From positions 1 through 23,394 of the forward strand of contig DASWAT010000157.1 in assembly GCA_036390995.1 (NCBI GenBank): a stretch of DNA of 23,394 nt. The letters run 5' to 3'. The DNA comes from DASQQQ01 sp036390995 (GTDB lineage Bacteria > Actinomycetota > UBA4738 > HRBIN12). Below, piece by piece: positions 1 to 7,434 of this stretch. The position numbers and the translations under genes are program-made. Below the pieces are notes generated by a model, which saw nothing but the letters and a program-made list of their open reading frames with translations, had not been told where the DNA came from and did not search any database. How positions within the stretch are numbered: position 1 is the first letter of the stretch; every line of letters begins with the position of its first letter.

Positions 1-5
1 CCGGG

Positions 6-81
6 TGGTGGGCGCTCAGGGATTCGAACCCCGGTCCTCTGCCTTGTAAGGGCAGCGCTCTTACCGCTGAGCTAAGCGCCC
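6..81 (-). tRNA. tRNA-Val (anticodon UAC), CCA encoded
   Basis: Read on the minus strand this gives a full cloverleaf. The 7-bp acceptor stem pairs GGGCGCT (81-75) with AGCGCCC (16-10). The D-arm contains TAGCTCAG and the T-loop GTTCGAATC. The anticodon stem pairs CTGCC with GGCAG around loop CTTACAA, so the anticodon is TAC, which reads valine GUA-type codons. The discriminator is A and the 3' CCA is encoded (6-8), so the tail does not depend on CCA-adding enzyme. Confidence 0.97.
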
Positions 82-93
82 GATGACGTGGGA

Positions 94-99
94 ATCCTA
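94..99 (-). promoter_or_regulatory. Candidate -10 box of the tRNA-Val gene
   Basis: TAGGAT on the minus strand, 12 bases upstream of the mature tRNA 5' end. It fits the actinobacterial TANNNT -10 pattern, but I see no convincing -35 element, so this is a weak call. It sits inside the intergenic region shared with the divergent secreted-protein gene. Confidence 0.3.
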
Positions 100-126
100 C
101 AGAGACCCGTCGGGACCGAGCCGACG

Positions 127-169
127 CCAACGTCTGTCCAACGGCACTCCAACGGGTCGGGACCAGCAT
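127..169 (+). promoter_or_regulatory. SARP-type promoter: three 11-bp-spaced heptamers plus -10
   Basis: Three heptamers, CCAACGT (127-133), CCAACGG (138-144) and CCAACGG (149-155), start exactly 11 bp apart. They are followed by an 8-bp gap (156-163) and the -10-like hexamer CAGCAT (164-169). SARP regulators (ActII-ORF4, RedD and AfsR type) are known to bind direct heptamer repeats with 11-bp periodicity, the last one 8 bp before the -10. Transcription would start near 176, just before the GGAGGT ribosome site (178-183) of the gene at 191. The same heptamer in the same geometry lies beside the BTAD regulator gene at 11966-12012. Sequence and spacing are seen; the factor that binds is inferred. 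Confidence 0.75.
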
Positions 170-190
170 GTGCACACGGAGGTGGTGCTC

Positions 191-658
191 ATGCGGTGGA
201 AGACGCTCGCGATCGGGCTGGGAACCGCCGTTCTCGGATCCGTCGGAGGGAGTATCGGGTTCGCGCAGGCTGCGGCGCCGACCGACGAGACCGTGGTCGT
301 GGTCCAGCAGGCCCCGGACCAGCAGTTCGTCGATCTCGGCGCTTCGGGCCCGAGCCCCGGAGACATCCTCGTGTTCCACAGTGCCCTCACGGACACGAAC
401 GGAGGCGACGCCGGCGACCTGAACATCCAGTGCGGGGTCAACTTCTCGGGACTGGCCGTCTGCGTGGGGATCTTCACGATCGACGGCCGTGGCCAGCTTG
501 CCGTCGACGCGCTCCCCCAGCTTCCCCTGCCGACCACGGGGATCGTGACCGGCGGCAACGACGACTTCCGGAACGTGCGCGGTGAGGCGGACATCCAACC
601 GCAAGCCGACGGCACCACCCTTATCACGTTCCATCTGATCGGGACGAGGGCTCGGTAG
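191..658 (+). CDS. Secreted allene oxide cyclase (AOC) barrel-like protein
   Basis: A 155-residue protein with a Sec signal peptide: basic MRWK, a hydrophobic Ala/Gly-rich stretch to about residue 24, and a probable cut after the Ala-Gln-Ala at 25-27. The mature part reads like a small beta-barrel of the AOC/dirigent type: a start with FVDLG, a GDILVF strand, a Thr/Asp/Asn-Gly turn, Cys81 and Cys91 close enough to form a disulfide, then a GIVTGG..DF.NVRGEA segment and a final TLITFHL strand. That family assignment comes from pattern memory, and no enzymatic role is claimed; many bacterial members are uncharacterised exported proteins. The ATG at 191 is preferred over the in-frame ATG at 83 because it has a GGAGGT site and the signal peptide begins there. 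Its promoter carries the SARP-like repeats described at 127-169. Confidence 0.75.
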   Translation: MRWKTLAIGLGTAVLGSVGGSIGFAQAAAPTDETVVVVQQAPDQQFVDLGASGPSPGDILVFHSALTDTNGGDAGDLNIQCGVNFSGLAVCVGIFTIDGRGQLAVDALPQLPLPTTGIVTGGNDDFRNVRGEADIQPQADGTTLITFHLIGTRAR

Positions 659-670
659 TCACCGGTTCCA

Positions 671-685
671 TCGACCGAGGGTCGA
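671..685. terminator. Short hairpin between convergent genes
   Basis: A perfect inverted repeat, TCGACC-gag-GGTCGA, lies in the 50-bp gap between two convergent stop codons. It has no T-run on either side, so if it terminates transcription it does so as a weak, bidirectional stem. Confidence 0.35.
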
Positions 686-708
686 CCGTCGCCCGCTCGC
701 GAAGGGAC

Positions 709-1017
709 TCAGATCGGCGAGCCGACCCCGGCGCCGCGGACGTGGCCGCACGCCCGGCACACGACCTCGCCGAGCATCACCGACAGACGTGTCGCGCCGC
801 AGTTCTCGCACCGGTCGAGCTGGACCACCCAGTCGGGGCGTTCCTCCTGGCACCGCGGACAGATCAGGGCCTGGTGTCCGCCCACGGCCGCGCGCGCCCA
901 CGGGCGCTGGTGCTTGTCCGGATCGAACGTGGGGCGCCCGCACAGGAAGCACCTCGGACGGTCGGGCGCATCGAGGGCGGCTTCGGGGACGAGGATGGGG
1001 TCGTCGTCGGGGTTCAC
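709..1017 (-). CDS. Small zinc-ribbon protein, function unknown
   Basis: 102 residues with four CxxC pairs at Cys23/26, Cys53/56, Cys70/73 and Cys87/90, the layout of two four-cysteine zinc ribbons. The N-terminal 20 residues are acidic and probably flexible. There is no signal peptide or membrane segment, so it is probably cytoplasmic. Zinc ribbons of this size usually contact nucleic acid or another protein, but nothing here identifies a partner. The GTG start at 1017 follows a -10-like TATCCT (1032-1027 on the minus strand) and a GGAGG. The gene is convergent with the AOC-barrel gene and divergent from the solenoid protein gene. Confidence 0.7.
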   Translation of the reverse strand: MNPDDDPILVPEAALDAPDRPRCFLCGRPTFDPDKHQRPWARAAVGGHQALICPRCQEERPDWVVQLDRCENCGATRLSVMLGEVVCRACGHVRGAGVGSPI

Positions 1018-1042
1018 GACCTCCCCAGGATAGCGCCGCGAA

Positions 1043-1078
1043 CGCGGATGTGCGGCATCCGCGGGGCCTCCCTAGGAT
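1043..1078 (+). promoter_or_regulatory. Inverted repeat and -10 box upstream of the solenoid gene
   Basis: A perfect 8-bp inverted repeat, CGCGGATG-tgcgg-CATCCGCG (1043-1063), lies 9 bp before TAGGAT (1073-1078), a good actinobacterial -10. The repeat occupies the -35 region, so a dimeric regulator bound there would affect the gene at 1108 and possibly the divergent zinc-ribbon gene. No cognate regulator is evident. Confidence 0.45.
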
Positions 1079-1107
1079 GGAGGGACACGAGCAGGAGGAG
1101 GCGCTGC

Positions 1108-1569
1108 ATGGAGACGAACGGACATGGTTCGAGCGGACTCCTGAAGACGGTGGAGGCCGCGGGTGACGTGGACATCGAGCGCGCGCTCGTCGGCGCGGTC
1201 AGCGCGCGCGACGTGAGCGTGAAGCAGGCGGCCGTCGGCGCGATGATGGCGAGCGGCGACGTCCGGTTCGACCGCGGCGGCAGCGGACCGCTCATGGCCG
1301 GCGGCAACGTCGAGTTCCACCAGGGCGGATGCGGTCCGGTGCTGACGGCGGGGAGCGTCTCGTTCGAGCAGGGCGGCTGCCAGACCGTCATCGCGGGCGG
1401 CGGCGTGACCGTCGGCGACCGCGGGTTCGTCGGGCTCGCGCTGTCACCGCGCGTGGAGGTCCAGGAGGGCGGCCGCGTGCTGCTGGCGCTGCCGCAGGCG
1501 GCGGCGTTCGGCGCGGCTCTCGGTCTGGTGGCGGGACTGCTCCTTCGTTCCCGACGCGGCAAAGGGTAG
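1108..1569 (+). CDS. Repeat (beta-solenoid-like) protein with C-terminal membrane anchor
   Basis: 153 residues starting at an ATG with an AGGAGGAGG site upstream; the longer in-frame reading from 742 overlaps the opposite gene and is not used. From about residue 25 the chain is a ladder of 16-residue units, each beginning with V-x-(V/F/I) and ending in a small or glycine-rich turn. Successive units begin VSVKQ, VRFDR, VEFHQ, VSFEQ, VTVGD and VEVQE. Such regular short repeats are what a left- or right-handed beta-solenoid looks like. The end (about residues 130-148) is one hydrophobic helix followed by RSRRGKG, a tail anchor with positive residues outside the membrane. There is no N-terminal signal, so the solenoid probably lies in the cytoplasm. 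It resembles polymer-forming (bactofilin-like) proteins in style only, and function is unknown. Confidence 0.7.
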   Translation: METNGHGSSGLLKTVEAAGDVDIERALVGAVSARDVSVKQAAVGAMMASGDVRFDRGGSGPLMAGGNVEFHQGGCGPVLTAGSVSFEQGGCQTVIAGGGVTVGDRGFVGLALSPRVEVQEGGRVLLALPQAAAFGAALGLVAGLLLRSRRGKG

Positions 1570-1577
1570 CGGCCGGC

Positions 1578-2003
1578 TCAGTGGTGAGCCAGGTCTGACT
1601 CGGCAAGCCGGCGCGCCAGCACCGGCAACATCGCAACCGCGATCTCCGGACATTCCTCGAGGAGCTCGGCGAAGTCCCGGCGCGAGATCGCCAGGCACCG
1701 CACGGGGGTCGCCGCCTGCACGCGCGCGGTCCGGGGGACACCGTCGGCCAGGATCGCGAGCTCGCCGAAGAACTCGCCGGGTCCGAACTCGATGTCGCGA
1801 TCCGGCAGCTCGACCTTCACCGTCCCCTCCTGCAGGACGAACATCCCGGCCCCCGGCTGACCCGGCTGCACGAGGACGTGCCCGGCGGGCGCCTCGGCCT
1901 CGGAGACCACACGGGCCACGCGTTCGAGCGATTCGTCACCGAGCTCGGCGAAGAGCGACACCTTCGCCAGCTCCGCCAACACGATGTCGTGTTCGAGCGT
2001 CAT
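1578..2003 (-). CDS. Stand-alone cyclic-nucleotide-binding domain protein
   Basis: 141 residues that are almost entirely one cNMP-binding (CAP effector) domain: the opening LAKVSLFAELGDESLERVA helix, the beta-roll with VLVQPGQPG and MFVLQEGTVKV, and the phosphate-binding cassette region FGPGEFFGELAILADGVPRTA. The cassette has the expected G-E-L-A-(x)6-R-T-A pattern, with Arg in place to contact phosphate. No helix-turn-helix follows, so this is not a CRP-type transcription factor. It is probably a ligand-sensing subunit or adaptor. Its ATG overlaps the stop of the upstream polymer-forming membrane protein gene as ATGA (2000-2003), so the two are translationally coupled and probably work together. 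Confidence 0.85.
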   Translation of the reverse strand: MTLEHDIVLAELAKVSLFAELGDESLERVARVVSEAEAPAGHVLVQPGQPGAGMFVLQEGTVKVELPDRDIEFGPGEFFGELAILADGVPRTARVQAATPVRCLAISRRDFAELLEECPEIAVAMLPVLARRLAESDLAHH

Positions 2004-2941
2004 AGCCCCGCCTCCTCGCGCATCACCTCGGGCAAGACTACGGTCTTCCCCTCGCGGTGTTTGCCGCCCGCGGCGCGCGCTCGCCACGTCGCCACCAGGC
2101 CAACCCCGAGACCGAACAGCGCCGCGAGCGTCGCGGTGATGCCACTCACGTACGGGATCGCGCCCACCGCCCGGGCGATCCCCCACCCGAAGAGGAACGC
2201 GAGCGCGCGGTTCCGGGGCGGTCCCCACAGGAAGCGACCGATCACGAACATCGCCGCGACATAGCCCACGAGCCCGAGCAGCCCAACCCCGAGGAGCAGC
2301 GCCAGCGCGAGCGGCAGCCCGAGCAGCGACGCACCCAGCAGAACCACCGCCACGGGCAGCCCCACGGCGAGCGCCAGGGCCCAACCGGCCGAGGTCCACG
2401 GCGCCGTCCGCGCCACCTCGGTCACGGCGTCCAGCCCTCGCGGCGCGAGCAGGACCAGCAGCAACCCGAACGCGAGGGTCGACACGCTCACCGCGAGCCA
2501 TCCCGCGAACCGGCCGAACACGTCGATCGGCGCGCGCCAGGTGAAGGCCGCGTGCTGTCGGACGACGCCGCCCACCTTCGCGCCCTGAGCGAGGTCCACG
2601 CGTCCCCGTGCCCGGACGTCTCCGCCGATCTGCGCGTCGGGCCCGAGCGCGACCCGCCCGTTCACGGCGATCACGCTCCCGCTCACCTGGCCCTGGACCT
2701 CGATCGGCCCGTCGAGCACCACGACGTCGCCGAGCACGACCCCGGCCACCTCGGCCCGCCCCCGGAGGACCACCACCTCGCCGACCGTTGTGCCGCGCGG
2801 CACCGAGGCCGTGCCGGAGAGCAGGATCAGGTCGGGGCCCTCGAGCCGCGGCGTGCCGGCGTCCTGCGCCAGCGCCGCCGCCGGCACGAGGAGCAGCGCC
2901 AGGGCGAACGGGAACACGAGCAGCCGGCGGGCGGTCGACAT
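2000..2941 (-). CDS. Polymer-forming (bactofilin-like) domain membrane protein
   Basis: 313 residues. A signal peptide or first membrane helix (ARRLLVFPFALALLLVPAAALA) is followed by a stretch of about 100 residues of short hydrophobic strands with Gly/Val turns (GEVVVLRG, GVVLGDVVVLDG, GSVIAVNG, GDVRARGRVDL). This is the pattern of polymer-forming cytoskeletal domains annotated as DUF583/bactofilin. Then come about four membrane segments between residues 165 and 285, and a basic cytoplasmic tail. With the signal, the solenoid lies on the outer face. The ATG at 2941 is chosen because TAGGAT (2954-2949) sits exactly 7 bases before it, a leaderless arrangement; longer in-frame starts lack support. 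The gene leads a coupled pair with the cNMP-binding protein. Its precise role is unknown. Confidence 0.7.
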   Translation of the reverse strand: MSTARRLLVFPFALALLLVPAAALAQDAGTPRLEGPDLILLSGTASVPRGTTVGEVVVLRGRAEVAGVVLGDVVVLDGPIEVQGQVSGSVIAVNGRVALGPDAQIGGDVRARGRVDLAQGAKVGGVVRQHAAFTWRAPIDVFGRFAGWLAVSVSTLAFGLLLVLLAPRGLDAVTEVARTAPWTSAGWALALAVGLPVAVVLLGASLLGLPLALALLLGVGLLGLVGYVAAMFVIGRFLWGPPRNRALAFLFGWGIARAVGAIPYVSGITATLAALFGLGVGLVATWRARAAGGKHREGKTVVLPEVMREEAGL

Positions 2942-2948
2942 CGCGAGC

Positions 2949-2954
2949 ATCCTA
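2949..2954 (-). promoter_or_regulatory. Leaderless -10 box of the polymer-forming protein gene
   Basis: TAGGAT on the minus strand with 7 bases to the ATG at 2941 and no ribosome-binding site between. It sets the start choice for that gene. Confidence 0.55.
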
Positions 2955-3029
2955 CCGGTGCTCGGGGCCGGCTCCCCGGCGGCATCCTGGGCGGTGGCCC
3001 GCACCCGGTGCCGTGTCGCCGTTCCGCGG

Positions 3030-3035
3030 TAGCGT
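3030..3035 (+). promoter_or_regulatory. Leaderless -10 box of the Lhr helicase gene
   Basis: TAGCGT followed by 7 bases and the GTG at 3043, with no ribosome-binding site. This matches the spacing at several other genes in the window and favours GTG 3043 over GTG 3034. Confidence 0.5.
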
Positions 3036-3042
3036 GTCCCCC

Positions 3043-6000
3043 GTGACGCTCGAGCTGTTCACCCCCTCCGTCCGTGCCTGGTTCGAGGCCTCGTTCGAGG
3101 CGCCCACCCCGGCGCAGGTCCGGGGATGGCCGGCCATCGCCTCGGGGAGCCACTCGCTGATCCTGGCTCCCACGGGATCGGGCAAGACGCTCGCCGCGTT
3201 CCTGTGGGCGCTGGACCGCCTGGCGTCCGAGCCGACCCCGCCGGCCGCCGAGCGCTGCCGCGTGCTGTACGTCTCGCCGCTCCGCGCGCTTGCCGTGGAC
3301 GTCGAGAAGAACCTCCGGGCGCCGCTCGCGGGGATCGGCCTGGCCGCCGAGCGCCTCGGCGTCGAGCTCCACGCGCCGACCGTGGCCATGCGCACCGGCG
3401 ACACGCCGGCCGGCGAACGCCGGAAGATCGCCAAGCGCCCGCCCGACATCCTCATCACTACGCCCGAGTCCCTGTACCTGATGCTCACGTCGCAGACCCG
3501 CGAGATCCTCCGCACCGTGCGGTGGGTGATCGTCGACGAGATCCACGCGATGGCGGCCACGAAGCGCGGGGCGCATCTCGCGCTCTCGCTCGAGCGGCTG
3601 GAGGCGATCACGCGCGAGCCCCCGCAGCGGATCGGGCTCTCGGCGACCCAGCGGCCTCTGGACGAGATCGCGCGGTTCCTCGGAGGGCAGACCGAGGACG
3701 GGCCTCGCCCGGTCACGATCGTCGACGCCGGCCACCGCAAGCCGATGGAGGTCGAGGTGGTCGTCCCCCTCGAGGACATGGGCGAGATCGGCAGGCTCGC
3801 CGACACGATCCCGAGCGGACCGACCGCGGCAAGCCACGAGCGGATCAGCATCTGGCCCTCGGTGCACCCACGCCTGCTCGAGCTGATCCAGAGCCATCGC
3901 TCGACCCTGATCTTCGCGAACGCCCGCAGGCTGGCCGAGCGCCTGGCCGCTCGCCTGAACGAGCTGGCCGGCGAGGAGCTCGTGCGGGCCCACCACGGCT
4001 CGATCGCGCGCGAGCAGCGCCTGGAGATCGAGGACCGGCTGAAGCAGGGGACGCTCCGCGCGCTCGTCGCCACCAGCTCGCTGGAGCTCGGGATCGACAT
4101 GGGCGCGGTGGACCTGGTCATCCAGGTCGAGTCGCCCGGCTCGGTGGCCCGAGGCCTGCAGCGGATCGGACGGGCCGGCCATCAGGTGGGCGAGCCATCG
4201 CGGGGCAAGGTCTTCCCCAAGTACCGGGGCGACCTGCTCGAGGCCGCCGTGGTCGTCAAGCGGATGCGCGAGGGCCTGATCGAGGAGACCCGCTATCCCC
4301 GGAACCCGCTCGACGTGCTCGCGCAGCAGATCGTCGCGATGTGCGCCGTCGACGAGTGGTCGGTCGGCGACCTCGGGGCGCTCGTGCGGCGCTCGGCGAG
4401 CTTCGCCGATCTGTCCGACGAGCTCCTCACCGCCGTGCTCGACCTCCTCTCCGGCAAGTACCCGAGCGACGACTTCGCCGAGCTCCGCCCCCGCGTCGTG
4501 TGGGATCGGCGCCGGAACGTGGTGCGGGCACGCGAGGGCGCCGGACGTCTCGCGGTGACCAGCGGCGGCACGATCCCCGATCGCGGCCTGTTCGGCGTGT
4601 TCCTGCCCGACGGCACGCGGGTCGGCGAGCTCGACGAGGAGATGGTGTACGAGAGCCGGCGGGGCGAGGTCTTCCTGCTCGGCGCCTCGGCGTGGCGGAT
4701 CGAGGACATCACGCTCGATCGCGTGATCGTGTCCCCGGCCCCGGGCGAGCCCGGCAAGATGCCGTTCTGGAAGGGCGACAAGCCGGGCCGGCCGCTCGAG
4801 CTCGGCCGGGCCATCGGCGAGTTCACGCGGACGCTCGGGACGCAGCCGGAACCGCAGGCGGTGGAGCGGCTGCAGCGCGAGTTCGGGCTCGACGAGCTTG
4901 CCGCCCGCAACCTCGTGGCCTACCTCGAGGACGAGCGCGAGGCTGCCGGCGCCGTCCCCGACGACCGGACGGTGGTCGTCGAGCGCTTCCGCGACGAGCT
5001 GGGCGACTGGCGGATGTGCATCCTCTCCCCGTTCGGGGCCAGGGTGCACGCGCCGTGGGCCATGGCCGTCGAAGCTCGCCTTGCCGAGCGGATGGGCATG
5101 GACGTCCAGGTGCTGTGGAGCGACGACGGCATCGTGCTCCGGCTGCCCGAGTCCGAGGAGCGCATCCCGCTCGAGGAACTGGCGTTCGATCCCGAGGAGA
5201 TCGAGGAGCTCGTGGTCCGGCAGCTGCCATCCACCGCGCTGTTCGCGTCGCTGTTCCGCGAGTCGGCGGCCCGGGCCCTGCTGCTCCCTCGGCGAGGCCC
5301 CACGAAGCGCACGCCGCTCTGGCAGCAGCGCCAGCGCTCGGCCAACCTGCTGCAGGCGGCCGCGAAGCACCCCGACTTCCCGATCCTGCTCGAAGCCACC
5401 CGGGAGTGCCTGCGCGACGTGTTCGACCTGCCGGCGCTGAAGCAGGTGATGGGTGACCTGCGGGCGCGGCGTATCCGGATGGTGCCGGTGGAGACGGCGA
5501 AGGCGTCGCCGTTCGCGCAGTCGCTGCTGTTCGGCTGGATCGCCGTGTACATGTACGAGGGCGACGCGCCGCTCGCCGAGCGCCGAGCCGCGGCCCTCGC
5601 GCTCGACCGGGACCTGCTCCGGGACCTGCTCGGCGCCGAGGAGCTGCGCGAGCTGCTGGACCCGGTCGTGCTCGACGAGCTGGAACTCGAGCTCCAGGGG
5701 CTCGTCGATCGACGCCGGGCCCGGCATCCCGATGACCTCCACGATCTCCTGCGCCGGGTCGGCGACCTCACCGAGGAGGAGGCGTGGGCGCGGAGCTCCG
5801 CCGATCCACGCGTCTGGATCGACCAGCTGCTGCACGAGCGCCGGGCGATCCCCGTCCGCGTGAGCGGCGAGGACCGCCTGGCCGCCGTGGAGGACGCCGG
5901 GCGGCTCCGGGACGCCCTCGGCGCGGCCATCCCCATGGGGGTACCGGCGGCGTTCGCGGCCTCGGTGGCCGAGCCGCTGCGTGAGCTGGTCGCCCGGTAC

Positions 6001-7431
6001 GCCCGCACGCACGGGCCGTTCCACGCGGCGGACGTGGCTCGGCGCCTGGGCGCGCCGCTCGAGCGGATCACCGAGGCGCTCGGCGCGCTGGAGGCCGAGG
6101 GACGCATCGTGCTCGGGGAGTTCCGTCGCGGTGGGATGGAGCGCGAGTGGTGCGACGCCGAGGTCCTGCGCACGCTCCGGCGGCGGTCGCTCGCCGCGCT
6201 CCGCAAGGAGATCGAGCCCGTCGACGGCGCGGCCCTCGCGCGGTTCCTCCCCGAGTGGCACGGGATCGGGCATCCCCGCCGCGGTCCCGGGGCGCTGGCC
6301 GACGCCATCGAGCAGTTGCAGGGCGCCGCCATCCCCGCCTCGGTACTCGAGTCCGACGTGCTGCCGGTGCGGGTGGCGGGCTACCGTCCGGCCGACCTCG
6401 ATGCGTTATGTGCCGCCGGCGAGATCGTGTGGGTGGGCGCGGGCCCGCTGGGCTCGGACGACGGACGGGTGGCGCTCCTGTTCCGCGATCACGTGGCGCG
6501 GCTGGTGCCGCAACCGACAGAGGAGCGGCCGGACGGGCCCGTGCACGAGGCGCTCCGGCGCCACCTGACCGAGCGAGGTGCGTCCTTCTGGCCGGAGCTC
6601 GTGCAGGCCGCGGGCACGGCCGAGGAGGCCTCGGTCCTGACCGCCCTGTGGGACCTGGTGTGGGCGGGCGAGGTCACGAACGACACGCTCGCCCCCCTGC
6701 GCGCGTTCCTGCTCCGGCGCCCCTCCCGGGCCGCGGCGGGGAAGCCACGACCGGGCGCGCTCCGCCGGACCGGTCCACCCGCGGGGCAGGGCCGGTGGTC
6801 GCTCGTCCAGGCGCTGCTACGTCCGTCGCCTCCGCCCACCGAGTCGGCGCACACACGGGCGCTCCAGCTCCTCGACCGCCACGGCGTGGTCACGCGGGAG
6901 GCCGTGTTGGCGGAGGGCACGCCGGGCGGGTTCGCGGCCGTCTACGGCGTGCTGAAGGCGATGGAGGAGTCCGGCAAGGTGCGCCGCGGGTACTTCGTCG
7001 CGGGGCTCGGAGCGGCGCAGTTCGCCCTGCCCGGCGCGGTCGACCGGTTGCGAGGTCTCCGGGAGGCGGAGGTGGCGGCGCCCGCGATCGCGTTGGCGGC
7101 CACCGACCCGGCCCAGCCGTTCGGGGCGGCGCTGCCGTGGCCCGAGGGGCCCGGGCGGCCGGCCCGCGCCGCCGGAGCGTTCGCGATCCTGGCCGGCGGG
7201 AGGCTGGTCGCGTACCTGGAGCGGGGCGCGCGGAGCCTCCTCACGTTCCCCGACGCCGAACTCGATCCGGCGTGGATGGACGCCCTAGTCTCGCTGGTGA
7301 AGGACGGGCGTCTGCGGAGGATCCAGCTGCAGCGCATCGACGGCCTGCCGGCGCACGGGTCCCCGTGGACCTCTCCGCTTCGCGAGCACGGGTTCGTCGA
7401 GGGCTACCGCGGGCTCACGCTCCGGGACTGA
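3043..7431 (+). CDS. lhr: Lhr-family ATP-dependent DNA helicase
   Basis: 1,462 residues, close to the roughly 1,500 of actinobacterial Lhr, a superfamily 2 3'-to-5' helicase linked to DNA damage response. Visible motifs: a Q-like motif F.APTPAQ near residue 20, Walker A APTGSGKT at 42-49, DEIH at 165-168, SAT at 200-202, the TLIFANARR strand that opens the second RecA domain, and the arginine-finger motif QRIGRAGH at 373-380. After the helicase core come the Lhr-specific winged-helix and beta-barrel regions and a very long C-terminal part ending in GYRGLTLR. The frame is open throughout. The downstream gamma-glutamyltransferase gene begins 3 bases after the stop, so the two are probably cotranscribed, although no functional link is known. 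In mycobacteria lhr neighbours a DNA glycosylase gene; none is here. Confidence 0.95.
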   Translation: MTLELFTPSVRAWFEASFEAPTPAQVRGWPAIASGSHSLILAPTGSGKTLAAFLWALDRLASEPTPPAAERCRVLYVSPLRALAVDVEKNLRAPLAGIGLAAERLGVELHAPTVAMRTGDTPAGERRKIAKRPPDILITTPESLYLMLTSQTREILRTVRWVIVDEIHAMAATKRGAHLALSLERLEAITREPPQRIGLSATQRPLDEIARFLGGQTEDGPRPVTIVDAGHRKPMEVEVVVPLEDMGEIGRLADTIPSGPTAASHERISIWPSVHPRLLELIQSHRSTLIFANARRLAERLAARLNELAGEELVRAHHGSIAREQRLEIEDRLKQGTLRALVATSSLELGIDMGAVDLVIQVESPGSVARGLQRIGRAGHQVGEPSRGKVFPKYRGDLLEAAVVVKRMREGLIEETRYPRNPLDVLAQQIVAMCAVDEWSVGDLGALVRRSASFADLSDELLTAVLDLLSGKYPSDDFAELRPRVVWDRRRNVVRAREGAGRLAVTSGGTIPDRGLFGVFLPDGTRVGELDEEMVYESRRGEVFLLGASAWRIEDITLDRVIVSPAPGEPGKMPFWKGDKPGRPLELGRAIGEFTRTLGTQPEPQAVERLQREFGLDELAARNLVAYLEDEREAAGAVPDDRTVVVERFRDELGDWRMCILSPFGARVHAPWAMAVEARLAERMGMDVQVLWSDDGIVLRLPESEERIPLEELAFDPEEIEELVVRQLPSTALFASLFRESAARALLLPRRGPTKRTPLWQQRQRSANLLQAAAKHPDFPILLEATRECLRDVFDLPALKQVMGDLRARRIRMVPVETAKASPFAQSLLFGWIAVYMYEGDAPLAERRAAALALDRDLLRDLLGAEELRELLDPVVLDELELELQGLVDRRRARHPDDLHDLLRRVGDLTEEEAWARSSADPRVWIDQLLHERRAIPVRVSGEDRLAAVEDAGRLRDALGAAIPMGVPAAFAASVAEPLRELVARYARTHGPFHAADVARRLGAPLERITEALGALEAEGRIVLGEFRRGGMEREWCDAEVLRTLRRRSLAALRKEIEPVDGAALARFLPEWHGIGHPRRGPGALADAIEQLQGAAIPASVLESDVLPVRVAGYRPADLDALCAAGEIVWVGAGPLGSDDGRVALLFRDHVARLVPQPTEERPDGPVHEALRRHLTERGASFWPELVQAAGTAEEASVLTALWDLVWAGEVTNDTLAPLRAFLLRRPSRAAAGKPRPGALRRTGPPAGQGRWSLVQALLRPSPPPTESAHTRALQLLDRHGVVTREAVLAEGTPGGFAAVYGVLKAMEESGKVRRGYFVAGLGAAQFALPGAVDRLRGLREAEVAAPAIALAATDPAQPFGAALPWPEGPGRPARAAGAFAILAGGRLVAYLERGARSLLTFPDAELDPAWMDALVSLVKDGRLRRIQLQRIDGLPAHGSPWTSPLREHGFVEGYRGLTLRD

Positions 7432-7434
7432 CCG

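Noticed and set aside
2827..6273. Very long minus-strand open frame opposite the Lhr gene (over 1,100 codons).
   Set aside because: It is the high-GC shadow of lhr: rich in Arg, His, Pro and Gly, no domain, no promoter. The lhr frame carries all helicase motifs.
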